DNA of 9,713 bases from an uncultured Flavobacteriales bacterium (GTDB lineage: Bacteria; Bacteroidota; Bacteroidia; Flavobacteriales_D; Crocinitomicaceae), in contig CAIRMS010000342.1 in assembly GCA_903879765.1 (NCBI GenBank), positions 1-9,713 on the forward strand. The letters run 5' to 3'. Below, one piece after another: positions 1 through 6,261 of this stretch (position 1 is its first letter; each line of letters opens with the position of its first letter). The translations under genes and the position numbers were made by a program. The notes beneath the pieces are model-generated. The model did not search any database. It was given only the letters and a program-made list of their open reading frames with translations, and was not told the DNA's origin.

Positions 1-8
1 TGAGGTAT

Positions 9-25
9 TTTAGAATGATTCTAAA
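9..25. promoter_or_regulatory. Fur/PerR-family-type 7-1-7 palindrome
   Basis: The sequence TTAGAAT-G-ATTCTAA is a perfect 7-1-7 inverted repeat (8-1-8 if the flanking T and A are counted). Operators of the Fur/PerR/Zur repressor family are 7-1-7 repeats with an AAT-N-ATT core, and this site has that core. It lies beyond the 3' end of the minus-strand iron/membrane gene pair, so if functional it more likely controls a gene outside the left edge. No convincing -7 element is visible in these first 61 bases. The alternative is a chance AT-rich palindrome. Confidence 0.35.
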
Positions 26-61
26 TAAATGAAAGGAAATCCTCTGTTGAGAAAAGTAAGC

Positions 62-484
62 TTAAGACCTACGAGCGATTCTATTTCCTATGTAAGCCAT
101 TGGAATATAAGCGCCGATCAAATCAACTAGAATGAACCAAATAGGCGTATCTGGCAACATAATCACCATGGAAACTCCACCTAAAAGGAAAAGAATTCCA
201 GCCATCATCGAAAAGATAAATTGTTGTGATGTTAAAAACCGTGTAATCAACAAAGCTGAAAGTAAGGTTCCAAGCGCATGTGCGAGAAAAGGAAACAAGA
301 AATGTTCAGGCCCCATGTGTGACACCGCTGCTTGAAGTCTTTCCGCCGTTGTTAAATCAAATCCAGCTGGAGGTGGAATGATTTGATTACTCACGTTAAT
401 CAATGCGCCATTCAACATCGCTCCTGCAAATAACGAAATGAAAATGACAAGAGTTCTTTTTAGAATGTGTAGAAAAGTGTTCAT
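62..484 (-). CDS. Conserved small integral membrane protein (four predicted helices)
   Basis: This is a 140-residue hydrophobic protein of unknown function. Hydrophobic segments lie at about residues 9-31, 63-83, 87-110 and 113-134. Between the first two is a polar stretch with a PPPAGFD motif and then MGPEHFLFPFLAHALGT, which resembles a family of uncharacterised membrane proteins I recall from flavobacteria. The frame can be extended seven codons upstream to a TTG at 505, which would overlap the stop of the iron-transport gene. I prefer the ATG at 484, because it leaves a normal 13-base gap after that stop. The spacing and shared strand suggest co-transcription with the upstream VIT-domain gene. 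A role linked to metal handling is inferred from position only. There is no signal peptide cleavage motif; the protein is probably in the inner membrane. Confidence 0.8.
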   Translation of the reverse strand: MNTFLHILKRTLVIFISLFAGAMLNGALINVSNQIIPPPAGFDLTTAERLQAAVSHMGPEHFLFPFLAHALGTLLSALLITRFLTSQQFIFSMMAGILFLLGGVSMVIMLPDTPIWFILVDLIGAYIPMAYIGNRIARRS

Positions 485-497
485 GATTTTATTGAGT

Positions 498-1598
498 TTA
501 TCCAATTATCGAAACGCCAATCATGTGACCAATTCCATAGGTAATGGCTGCAGCGGCAAGTCCAAAAATAACTTGACGCATTCCTGAGAAAAGAAGGCTT
601 TTTCCTGTAAAAAGAGTGATGGATCCACCGATGAGGAACAATCCAAGTGCACTAAGAATAGAACTAAACAAGACCGCTTTCATTCCGCCAATGAAGAAAA
701 ATGGAATTACAGGTAAAATCGCACCTATCGCGAAAAACACAAAAGAGGCGAGGGCAGCTTCCATTGCAGAACCTTTTAAGTCGTCAGGATTTATTCCTAA
801 TTCTTCTTTCACAAGAATTTGATGTGCATGATCTTTATTCGTCATGATTTCCTTTGCCATGGACATCGCTTGTTCTTCTGGAATCCCTTTGGAAATGTAG
901 ATTAAAGCCAATTCCTTTTCTTCTCCTTCTGGATTGTGCTCCAACTCTTCCATTTCGAGTTCCATTTGGTTCTCGAACAATTCTTGGGAACTTTTGACGG
1001 AAATCCATTCGCCTAAAGCCATGGATAATGCTCCGGCAAGTAAGCCTGCGATTCCAGTTAATAATACTTCTTGTTGTCCGCTTGATGCTCCAGCGATTCC
1101 CATCACCAAACTAAAGTTGGACACTAATCCATCGTTTCCACCAAGAACGGCTGCTCTCAAGGCATTACCACCAACGGAACGGTGACGTTTCTCGAAGCGA
1201 GCTAAATTCGTTCCGGATACGTTTTTGTTGTGATTTAAGATGTTGCGAAGAATGGTAACGTGCGCAGTATCAGAAATAGAAGATTCAGTATTCGTTGCTT
1301 TGCGCGCATTCACCACTGCGGACGAAATGCTTTTTTCTGTGTCGAGTAAAACGCCTAAAACATAATCGTAACCAAGGATTTTTCCAATTCGAGCCAATGT
1401 TTTTGCTCTCCAAGATGGACCTGGAAGTTGATCAAGAGGTAATCCATTGCTATGCGCAAAAGCTTCCGCGTGACTTAATTCAATGGCACTCATTTGCATA
1501 AATACTTTTGCCACATTCTCGTCTTCTTCGTGTTCCGCAAGCAATGCGTATAGAAAACTTGCGTCAATTTCAGTCTGAATGCTTTTTAAATTAATCAT
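498..1598 (-). CDS. Rubrerythrin/ferritin-like domain fused to VIT1/CCC1 iron transporter (MbfA-like)
   Basis: This 366-residue protein has two parts. Residues 1 to about 125 form a ferritin-like helical domain: E10, then the E40xxH43 motif (IELSHAE), then E88, with D110xxH113 where a second ExxH would be expected. Residues from about 141 form a VIT1/CCC1 transporter domain: GGNDGLVSNFSLVMG (153-167) and AGALSMALGEWISVKSSQE (188-206) are signature segments of the first helices. A charged Glu-rich cytosolic stretch (about 207-272, including MELEMEELEHNPEGEEKE) corresponds to the metal-binding helices of VIT proteins, and three hydrophobic segments follow (about 280-366). Proteins of this architecture (erythrin-Vit1, MbfA in alpha-proteobacteria) are membrane-bound ferritins that move iron out of the cytosol and protect against iron and peroxide stress. 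Iron(II)/manganese(II) export is inferred from the family. The ATG at 1598 starts 58 bases after the preceding gene's stop. The four-helix protein follows 13 bases downstream. Confidence 0.9.
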   Translation of the reverse strand: MINLKSIQTEIDASFLYALLAEHEEDENVAKVFMQMSAIELSHAEAFAHSNGLPLDQLPGPSWRAKTLARIGKILGYDYVLGVLLDTEKSISSAVVNARKATNTESSISDTAHVTILRNILNHNKNVSGTNLARFEKRHRSVGGNALRAAVLGGNDGLVSNFSLVMGIAGASSGQQEVLLTGIAGLLAGALSMALGEWISVKSSQELFENQMELEMEELEHNPEGEEKELALIYISKGIPEEQAMSMAKEIMTNKDHAHQILVKEELGINPDDLKGSAMEAALASFVFFAIGAILPVIPFFFIGGMKAVLFSSILSALGLFLIGGSITLFTGKSLLFSGMRQVIFGLAAAAITYGIGHMIGVSIIG

Positions 1599-1645
1599 GT
1601 GCTTTGTTTTAATGTATTCTCAATATGAATGTGCTAAATTAATCT

Positions 1646-1653
1646 CAAAGATC
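1646..1653 (-). promoter_or_regulatory. Possible -7 element for the VIT-domain gene
   Basis: On the minus strand GATCTTTG matches the Bacteroidetes -7 consensus TAnnTTTG at five of its six fixed positions. It lies 47 bases before the ATG at 1598, giving a leader of roughly 40 bases. A matching -33 TTG would fall inside the upstream barrel-protein gene and I did not find a clear one. The gene could equally be read through from upstream. Confidence 0.25.
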
Positions 1654-1656
1654 CGT

Positions 1657-2415
1657 TTATTCGATTGGACCAGGTTTGAAAATGAGGTTGCTTGCACGCT
1701 TGTACGGAAGGAAATACTTTAAATCAAAAGATAAATACGATCCATTGACATTGCCAAACACTACTTGTGAATCGTTCACATAGCGGTGTTTTGCCACTAA
1801 TAGAAAAACTGGAGCCATGGCCACACGAGCGGATCCTCCGATGTAAAAGACACCACTTTTCTTTGTTCGGTACTCGAATCCAACACTGGAAATTAAATCA
1901 AAAGAAATCTTTTTGTGGATGTCAACCACGCCTTGATGAAGAAACTCATGTTTTCCTCGTGGATTGGTGATGATTCCAACACTAGAAGGCTTGTTTTGTA
2001 GTGCTATTCCAAGAGAAGCGTTTGCAAAGAGTTCTTTGCTCAATTTCACATTGATGACTGCTGAAACAGGAATGTCGTATTGAATAAAACTCATCGTCCC
2101 AAATGCCGTAAGAGCGGTATCCGTTTCAGACATCGTTATTCCAAAGCGACGTTGAACGTAATTTAGTCCAGTTTCAATGGATATTAATTCACTCAATCCA
2201 AGTCGAACAACACCTCCAAATGTATAGCCGACTTGCTGTTCAATCGTGGTTGTGAAGGATTCTTTTGTTAATGTCAATGAATTGGGCCCAATGGCATCAG
2301 AGGGAATGATCATCCGAGTTTGGAATCCAAAGTAATTTTGAACACCAAACTTATTTTCTTTCTGCGCGAAAACAGAAAGAGGAAGGATGAAAAGGATGAG
2401 AATGAATCTACGCAT
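1657..2415 (-). CDS. Secreted outer-membrane beta-barrel protein (PorT/OmpW-like size class)
   Basis: This 252-residue protein begins with a clear signal peptide (MRRFILILFILPLSVFAQ), with likely cleavage around residue 18. The mature part is built of alternating amphipathic strands typical of a small outer-membrane barrel: YTFGGVVRLGLSELISIETGLNYVQRR is separated by turns from SFIQYDIPVSAVINVKLS, then LFANASLGIALQN, SFDLISSVGFEYRT and YIGGSARVAMAPVFLL, ending with SYLSFDLKYFLP. The pattern of a 'GLNYVQRRFG' strand followed by 'YIQYDIPV' is common in the porin-family/PorT-like barrel proteins of Bacteroidetes (OMP_b-brl_2 type). The substrate or function cannot be told from the sequence. It lies 47 bases downstream of the nitroreductase gene on the same strand and may be co-transcribed or use its own promoter. 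Confidence 0.75.
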   Translation of the reverse strand: MRRFILILFILPLSVFAQKENKFGVQNYFGFQTRMIIPSDAIGPNSLTLTKESFTTTIEQQVGYTFGGVVRLGLSELISIETGLNYVQRRFGITMSETDTALTAFGTMSFIQYDIPVSAVINVKLSKELFANASLGIALQNKPSSVGIITNPRGKHEFLHQGVVDIHKKISFDLISSVGFEYRTKKSGVFYIGGSARVAMAPVFLLVAKHRYVNDSQVVFGNVNGSYLSFDLKYFLPYKRASNLIFKPGPIE

Positions 2416-2427
2416 ATGGACAGAACG

Positions 2428-2461
2428 TAAAAATAGGAAAACTTGTATGGTTTATCTTCAA
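2428..2461 (-). promoter_or_regulatory. Candidate promoter for the outer-membrane barrel gene
   Basis: Reading the minus strand, TTG (2461-2459) is followed after 23 bases by TATTTTTA (2435-2428), which differs from the Bacteroidetes -7 consensus TAnnTTTG only in its last base. It lies 12 bases before the ATG at 2415. It would let the barrel gene be expressed independently of the nitroreductase. The match is in an AT-rich gap, so the call is tentative. Confidence 0.3.
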
Positions 2462-2462
2462 T

Positions 2463-3050
2463 TTATTCTGAAATCCAAGTAGTATTGTATTCAAGTGGAC
2501 GTCGATGCGCTTGCGGCCATTCAATCTCAGGATAGCCTACATAAAAGATACCGAGACACTTATCGCGATTACTTAAACCTAAGAATGAAGTCATCTCTTC
2601 GCTGTAAATTACTTTAGGTGTCGCCCAGAATCCACCTAATCCGTAGGCAGTACAACTCAAATGCAAGTTTTGTATCGCGCAAGCTACTGCTTCTATCTCT
2701 TCAATTTCAGGGATTTTCTCCTCTTCTTGTCGCTTCATACTCACAGCAATCACTACAGAAGAAATTAAGGGGCGACGCATCATCTTTGCTAATTTTGCAT
2801 CGTTTTGCTGTTCTTTCGGTGTCAATTTTAAATACGTTTCACCTAAGAAAGTACTTAGTTTCTGAAGTCCACCATCGGTGAACACATGAAAACGCCAAGG
2901 TTGCGTATTTCCGTGTGTTGGAGCCCATTGCGCATTCGTTAAGAGCAATTCAATTTGATCTTTTTGCACTTTTCGCGTGGAAAATTGCTCAGGATAAATC
3001 GTTCGTCGACTTTTAATGAGTTCGTTGATTTCAGATAAATTAAAGCGCAT
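2463..3050 (-). CDS. Nitroreductase-family FMN oxidoreductase (YdjA-like)
   Basis: This 195-residue protein belongs to the NAD(P)H-dependent, FMN-binding nitroreductase superfamily, whose members are usually homodimers. The visible family marks are the N-terminal SRR at residues 14-16, which contacts the FMN phosphate; APTHGNTQPWRFHVF (43-57), the conserved flavin-binding loop; GLGGFW (137-142); and YVGYP (170-174). Length and motif spacing match the short single-domain YdjA-type members. The substrate is not predictable; nitroaromatics and quinones are typical in vitro. The frame continues upstream to a TTG at 3068, but that codon lies inside the -7 promoter octamer at 3066-3073, so the ATG at 3050 is the better start. 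It is transcribed divergently from the GH38 gene. Confidence 0.88.
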   Translation of the reverse strand: MRFNLSEINELIKSRRTIYPEQFSTRKVQKDQIELLLTNAQWAPTHGNTQPWRFHVFTDGGLQKLSTFLGETYLKLTPKEQQNDAKLAKMMRRPLISSVVIAVSMKRQEEEKIPEIEEIEAVACAIQNLHLSCTAYGLGGFWATPKVIYSEEMTSFLGLSNRDKCLGIFYVGYPEIEWPQAHRRPLEYNTTWISE

Positions 3051-3065
3051 AATGGTGTTTTTTGA

Positions 3066-3073
3066 CAAAGATA
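3066..3073 (-). promoter_or_regulatory. -7 promoter element for the nitroreductase gene
   Basis: The minus strand reads TATCTTTG, an exact match to the Bacteroidetes -7 consensus TAnnTTTG, 15 bases before the ATG at 3050. A short leader follows. No clear TTG is present at the -33 position. Its location rules out the alternative upstream TTG start of the nitroreductase. Confidence 0.5.
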
Positions 3074-3109
3074 AGGGATTTCGAATAGGAGCGAGACACT
3101 CGGAAATTG

Positions 3110-3117
3110 TATCTTTG
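3110..3117 (+). promoter_or_regulatory. -7 promoter element for the GH38 gene
   Basis: TATCTTTG on the plus strand exactly matches the Bacteroidetes -7 consensus and is identical to the octamer facing the other way at 3066-3073. It lies 19 bases before the ATG at 3137. No clean -33 TTG is seen, so its strength is uncertain. Confidence 0.5.
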
Positions 3118-3136
3118 ATAAAATCTGTTTCTGCTC

Positions 3137-5851
3137 ATGAAAAAAGTAACTTGGATTCTATTTCTATGCTGTTCAACCGTTTTATTCGCTCAAAAAACGA
3201 ATCAGGTCGATGGTTATTTTACGAAAGTAAACGGAGAAGTCCTGAAGTACTTTTCACCTTTGCACGAATTTGCCGACAGTTCTCTTTTAACACGCTGCAA
3301 TGGAAATTCCATGATTACGATGCGTGCAGAAATCCCTCAACATAAAGAATCATTCACGCAATTTCGCTTTTTAATTGGACACTCATCTGGAACGAGTTCA
3401 GCAGATCGTCATTTTCAAATCAACTTGAATGGAAAAGAACTGTTTGTGTTGGAAACGAAAGCGAAACGAAGCGGACTTTTTTTCGAAGACTCATGGATTT
3501 CAAACGATGTTGGATACGAACTTCAATGCATTGAATATGATATCAATAAAGATGTTTTTGGGTATTTAACCATTAAAGTTCCGACGGAATGGGTAAAAGA
3601 GAAAGCTGAATTTTCATTCACGGGAAAAGATGAGCAAAGTCGTGACTGGTTGATGGTTTTCATGCACCGAAGTGACTGGAAATTTCAGTTGGAAGCGAGT
3701 AATTTAATTCTTAAGAATGCCTTGAGTCGGGAATTAATTGTCCGAGTGGATCATCCATACGCAGAAAAAACGCAAGAAATCCGAATCAAATCTACCTATT
3801 TTAATGTGAAAGGGGCGATCAAACCTGGCTACAATTCCTTGCGTTTCCCGAGTTACCCGAAGGATTTTGTCGGAACGGACAGTATTCGCATATTCATTGG
3901 AGAACAGGTCTTTCATCAGTTGGTGACTGTTCAAGAAACGAAAAATTATACCTTTCACATCATTCACCATTCCCACAACGACATTGGTTATTCACACCTT
4001 CAAACGGAAGTGGAACAGATTCAAAACCGCAACATTCGATCAGCGATTACGTGGATTCAACAGTCGGTAAATTCTCCTGAAAAACCAGTTTGGCACGTGG
4101 AATCCCTTTGGGCCGTTGAGAACTTCATGAAGGAAGCGAGTCCGAACGAAAAAACATTGTTTATTCAATATGTTCGTTCAGGGAACATTTCTCTTTCAGC
4201 TAATTACGCGAATGTCCTGACGGGACTTTCACAATCCGAAGAGTTAAATTGGCTGGTCGAATATGCACAACAATTAGAGAAAACCTATGGGATTCGTATT
4301 TCCAACGCGATGATCACGGACATCCCTGGAATTACTTACGACGGATTAAACAATTACTCGAGGAATCACATTCCGTATTTATCCCTTGGACCGAATTACG
4401 TGGAGAATTTACCTGATCACGGCGATCGAGTAGGAGGAGTGATTAAAGAAACGGGAGATCAAGTGTTTTACTGGAAACCGAGCTTGAATTCGAACGAAAA
4501 ACTTTTAGTTTGGACCGCTGGAAAAGGATATTCGTATTTTCACAACATCCAAGACGGAGAAAAGGAAAGCAAATGGGAGTCGCGCATTTCAGCGTATGTT
4601 CACCAGCTGCAAAGCAGTAATTATCCTTATGATATGGTTCAATTGCGTTACACCAAAAACGCAGATAATGGTCCAGTGGATACGAGCTTATGTTCCTTTG
4701 TCCATGCATGGAATGAGCGCTATGATTCACCGAAATTAGTCATTGGAAATGTCGATTCGCTTTACCAAAACTTCGAACAGCGTTATGGTGCAGAGATTCC
4801 AGTGAGAACAGGCGAAATCAGTCCGTATTGGGAAGATGGAGCGTATTCAACGGCGGTAGAGGAGATGGTGAATCGAAAATTAGCCCTGCAAACGATTGCT
4901 TTGGATGAATTTGCACACAAGAAAAACGTGTACACTGCTCATGAAGCTGAATTTTATCAATTGCACCGAAACATCATTTTATTTCACGAGCATACCTGGG
5001 GATCTTGGTGCAGTATTTCTGATCCAGCGCTTTTCTTCACGACAGAACAATGGCGCATTAAAAAGTCTTTCTTGGATTCAGCGGAACAACAATACACACG
5101 TTTGAGCAAGAAACTTGGTTATGAATATCCGGAATCGACAAATGTTCGAATCGTCAAAAAAAGTAAAATCACCAACTTTGAAGTTGATCTAAGTACAGGA
5201 GGTATTTCTAAGTTACTCGTTGAAAACGAAAACCTTATTTCCGAAATTGCTCCGTATGATTTCATGCAATTCATTTACGCCAAAGGAATTTCACCCACAC
5301 ATTTTTTTGTTCCAACAAACATTACAGTGCTGGAAGACCGCGAAAACGAAAAAGAGAAGTACCTTCAACTAAGTTTCAACTTACTTGGTTTTAAGTATGT
5401 CCAAGTCAGCTATAGTTGGAAGAAAAACACCAATCGCATTGTTGTTCATGTCGAAGCAGATAAAACCGAAGAATTCGACAAGGAATCCTTGCACATTGCT
5501 TTTCCCTTCAAGGAATCCAACTGGAAATTAAACTATGGAGCAGAAAACCACTCTTTGGATTATCCTTCTAGTCAACTCCCTGGCTCCAACAAAGAATTTA
5601 TTTGCGTGAGCAAACAAGTCGAGTTAAACGACGGAAAACACACCCTCATCCTTCAAGCTCCTGCATTTAGTTTGTTTGAAGTCGGTTCCATAATCCAAGA
5701 AGAAAAAGTGAATGGAGCCAAAGTTTGGTCAAGAGAAAACGCTGCGGTTAATCCACTTTATTTGTATGTGTTAAACAACTATTGGCACACGAATTACAAG
5801 GCTTCACAATCGGGACGTTTATCCTTTGATGTGAGTTTGGAGATTGAATAA
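3137..5851 (+). CDS. Secreted glycoside hydrolase family 38-type enzyme (alpha-mannosidase superfamily)
   Basis: This 904-residue protein starts with a signal peptide (MKKVTWILFLCCSTVLFAQ). An all-beta N-terminal region (about 25-268) precedes the catalytic domain. HHSHNDIGYSH (277-287) is the GH38 zinc-binding motif; H280 and D282 correspond to the HxD metal ligands. ITDIPGIT (393-400) holds D395, the probable catalytic nucleophile that also binds zinc. ADNGPVD (509-515) resembles a conserved segment of bacterial GH38-like proteins, and FHEHTWGSW (616-624) probably supplies the last zinc-ligand histidine. Residues from about 670 form the beta-rich C-terminal domains usual for GH38. Family members cleave alpha-mannosides with retention, but this divergent bacterial branch is poorly characterised, so the sugar specificity is an inference. 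It has no T9SS sorting tail, so a periplasmic location is most likely. A small membrane protein gene follows 27 bases later. Confidence 0.85.
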   Translation: MKKVTWILFLCCSTVLFAQKTNQVDGYFTKVNGEVLKYFSPLHEFADSSLLTRCNGNSMITMRAEIPQHKESFTQFRFLIGHSSGTSSADRHFQINLNGKELFVLETKAKRSGLFFEDSWISNDVGYELQCIEYDINKDVFGYLTIKVPTEWVKEKAEFSFTGKDEQSRDWLMVFMHRSDWKFQLEASNLILKNALSRELIVRVDHPYAEKTQEIRIKSTYFNVKGAIKPGYNSLRFPSYPKDFVGTDSIRIFIGEQVFHQLVTVQETKNYTFHIIHHSHNDIGYSHLQTEVEQIQNRNIRSAITWIQQSVNSPEKPVWHVESLWAVENFMKEASPNEKTLFIQYVRSGNISLSANYANVLTGLSQSEELNWLVEYAQQLEKTYGIRISNAMITDIPGITYDGLNNYSRNHIPYLSLGPNYVENLPDHGDRVGGVIKETGDQVFYWKPSLNSNEKLLVWTAGKGYSYFHNIQDGEKESKWESRISAYVHQLQSSNYPYDMVQLRYTKNADNGPVDTSLCSFVHAWNERYDSPKLVIGNVDSLYQNFEQRYGAEIPVRTGEISPYWEDGAYSTAVEEMVNRKLALQTIALDEFAHKKNVYTAHEAEFYQLHRNIILFHEHTWGSWCSISDPALFFTTEQWRIKKSFLDSAEQQYTRLSKKLGYEYPESTNVRIVKKSKITNFEVDLSTGGISKLLVENENLISEIAPYDFMQFIYAKGISPTHFFVPTNITVLEDRENEKEKYLQLSFNLLGFKYVQVSYSWKKNTNRIVVHVEADKTEEFDKESLHIAFPFKESNWKLNYGAENHSLDYPSSQLPGSNKEFICVSKQVELNDGKHTLILQAPAFSLFEVGSIIQEEKVNGAKVWSRENAAVNPLYLYVLNNYWHTNYKASQSGRLSFDVSLEIE

Positions 5852-5878
5852 TTGTATATTCACAAAAAAATAAGTCGC

Positions 5879-6052
5879 ATGAAAAAAATCTTCCTTCAAA
5901 TCGTCCTTCCTTTTTTAGCCGGATTTGGTGTGTTAATCGCATTTGGTTTTCCAATTGGACAAGCACTTTTCACGGGCGTTTGCGCTATGACAGGTATGTA
6001 CATAGGAAAATACTTTAGCAAAAGTCGGCAGTCGAAGAAAATAAATGAATAA
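5879..6052 (+). CDS. Small membrane protein, two predicted helices
   Basis: This 57-residue protein is predicted to span the membrane twice, at about residues 4-24 and 27-44, with a basic C-terminal tail (KYFSKSRQSKK). The frame extends upstream to a TTG directly after the GH38 stop, but the first ATG (5879) puts a normal hydrophobic segment right behind a MKK start, preceded by an A-rich leader, and is preferred. It follows the GH38 gene by 27 bases and is probably transcribed with it. The tail is cytosolic by the positive-inside rule, which would put both ends inside. No family is recognised and no function is assigned. It could also be a spurious ORF, but the hydrophobic pattern and start context argue that it is real. 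Confidence 0.6.
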   Translation: MKKIFLQIVLPFLAGFGVLIAFGFPIGQALFTGVCAMTGMYIGKYFSKSRQSKKINE

Positions 6053-6065
6053 AAAACTTATTGTG

Positions 6066-6105
6066 GCTTAAAAAAGCTAATTTCCTTTTATTCAGCCAAA
6101 TTCAA
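6066..6105 (+). repeat. Imperfect direct repeat, left copy (relic of the synthase/desaturase 3' junction)
   Basis: This stretch resembles 7316-7355 in the same orientation. The core 6082-6101 matches 7333-7352 at 18 of 20 positions (TTCCyTTTATTCArCCAAAT). Before it both copies carry GCTT, an A-run and GC at similar spacing, allowing a two-base gap. The right copy is the 3' end of the acyl-ACP desaturase plus the last codons of the synthase gene. Here no frame is kept, so this looks like a decayed fragment. Chance similarity in AT-rich DNA is not excluded. Confidence 0.45.
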
Positions 6106-6211
6106 AAGGACCAAACAACATATATTTTCTCACCCTCAATCCGTAAATACTTACCTAATCGTATCAAAATCAGACTAAATGTCATTTTAACACTAAGTAT
6201 AGTTTTTTTAT

Positions 6212-6219
6212 TAACTTTG
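6212..6219 (+). promoter_or_regulatory. -7 promoter element for the KAS III-like gene
   Basis: TAACTTTG exactly matches the Bacteroidetes -7 consensus TAnnTTTG. It lies 42 bases upstream of the ATG at 6262, giving a leader of about 35 bases that would begin almost at the stem-loop 6229-6248. The upstream region is T-rich without a clean -33 TTG. The rest of the 209-base gap (6053-6261) shows only the left repeat copy and no ORF with coding character. Confidence 0.5.
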
Positions 6220-6228
6220 AAATTGGGT

Positions 6229-6248
6229 TGACTGTACCGTTGCAGTCA
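6229..6248 (+). promoter_or_regulatory. Stem-loop/operator-like palindrome before the KAS III-like gene
   Basis: TGACTGTA and TTGCAGTCA form an inverted repeat: six perfect pairs (TGACTG/CAGTCA), then a G-U wobble and an A-T pair, closing a four-base loop. It starts 10 bases after the -7 element and ends 13 bases before the ATG. In RNA it would be a hairpin at or near the 5' end of the leader; in DNA it would be a 20-base operator placed where a repressor could block transcription. Which of these applies, if either, cannot be told. Confidence 0.45.
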
Positions 6249-6261
6249 CAAATGATTCAAA

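Noticed and set aside
1..61. Terminator for the minus-strand VIT operon
   Set aside because: The palindrome at 9-25 has a one-base centre, so it would be a poor hairpin, and no T-run follows on the minus strand; an operator-type reading fits better.
485..505. Upstream TTG start for the small four-helix membrane protein, overlapping the VIT gene stop by eight bases
   Set aside because: An ATG seven codons later gives a normal gap and begins directly before the first hydrophobic segment; the extra residues are polar and add nothing to a known family.
934..1185. Plus-strand frame opposite the VIT-domain gene
   Set aside because: It is the antisense shadow of a clearly conserved transporter and has no independent coding signal.
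3051..3068. Upstream TTG start for the nitroreductase
   Set aside because: It lies within the predicted -7 promoter octamer, and the family alignment begins with the ATG at 3050.
3016..3345. Plus-strand frame of about 109 codons across the divergent promoter and the 5' part of the GH38 gene
   Set aside because: It overlaps two well-supported genes and the promoter region and has no recognisable protein features.
5852..5878. TTG start for the small protein directly at the GH38 stop
   Set aside because: The nearby ATG gives a typical MKK plus hydrophobic segment; the extension MYIHKKISR is not needed.
6053..6110. Intrinsic terminator after the GH38/small-protein operon
   Set aside because: Weak inverted repeats exist (GCTT-AAAA-AAGC; CCTTTT/AAAAGG at 6084-6109), but none is followed by a T-run, so I could not support a terminator.
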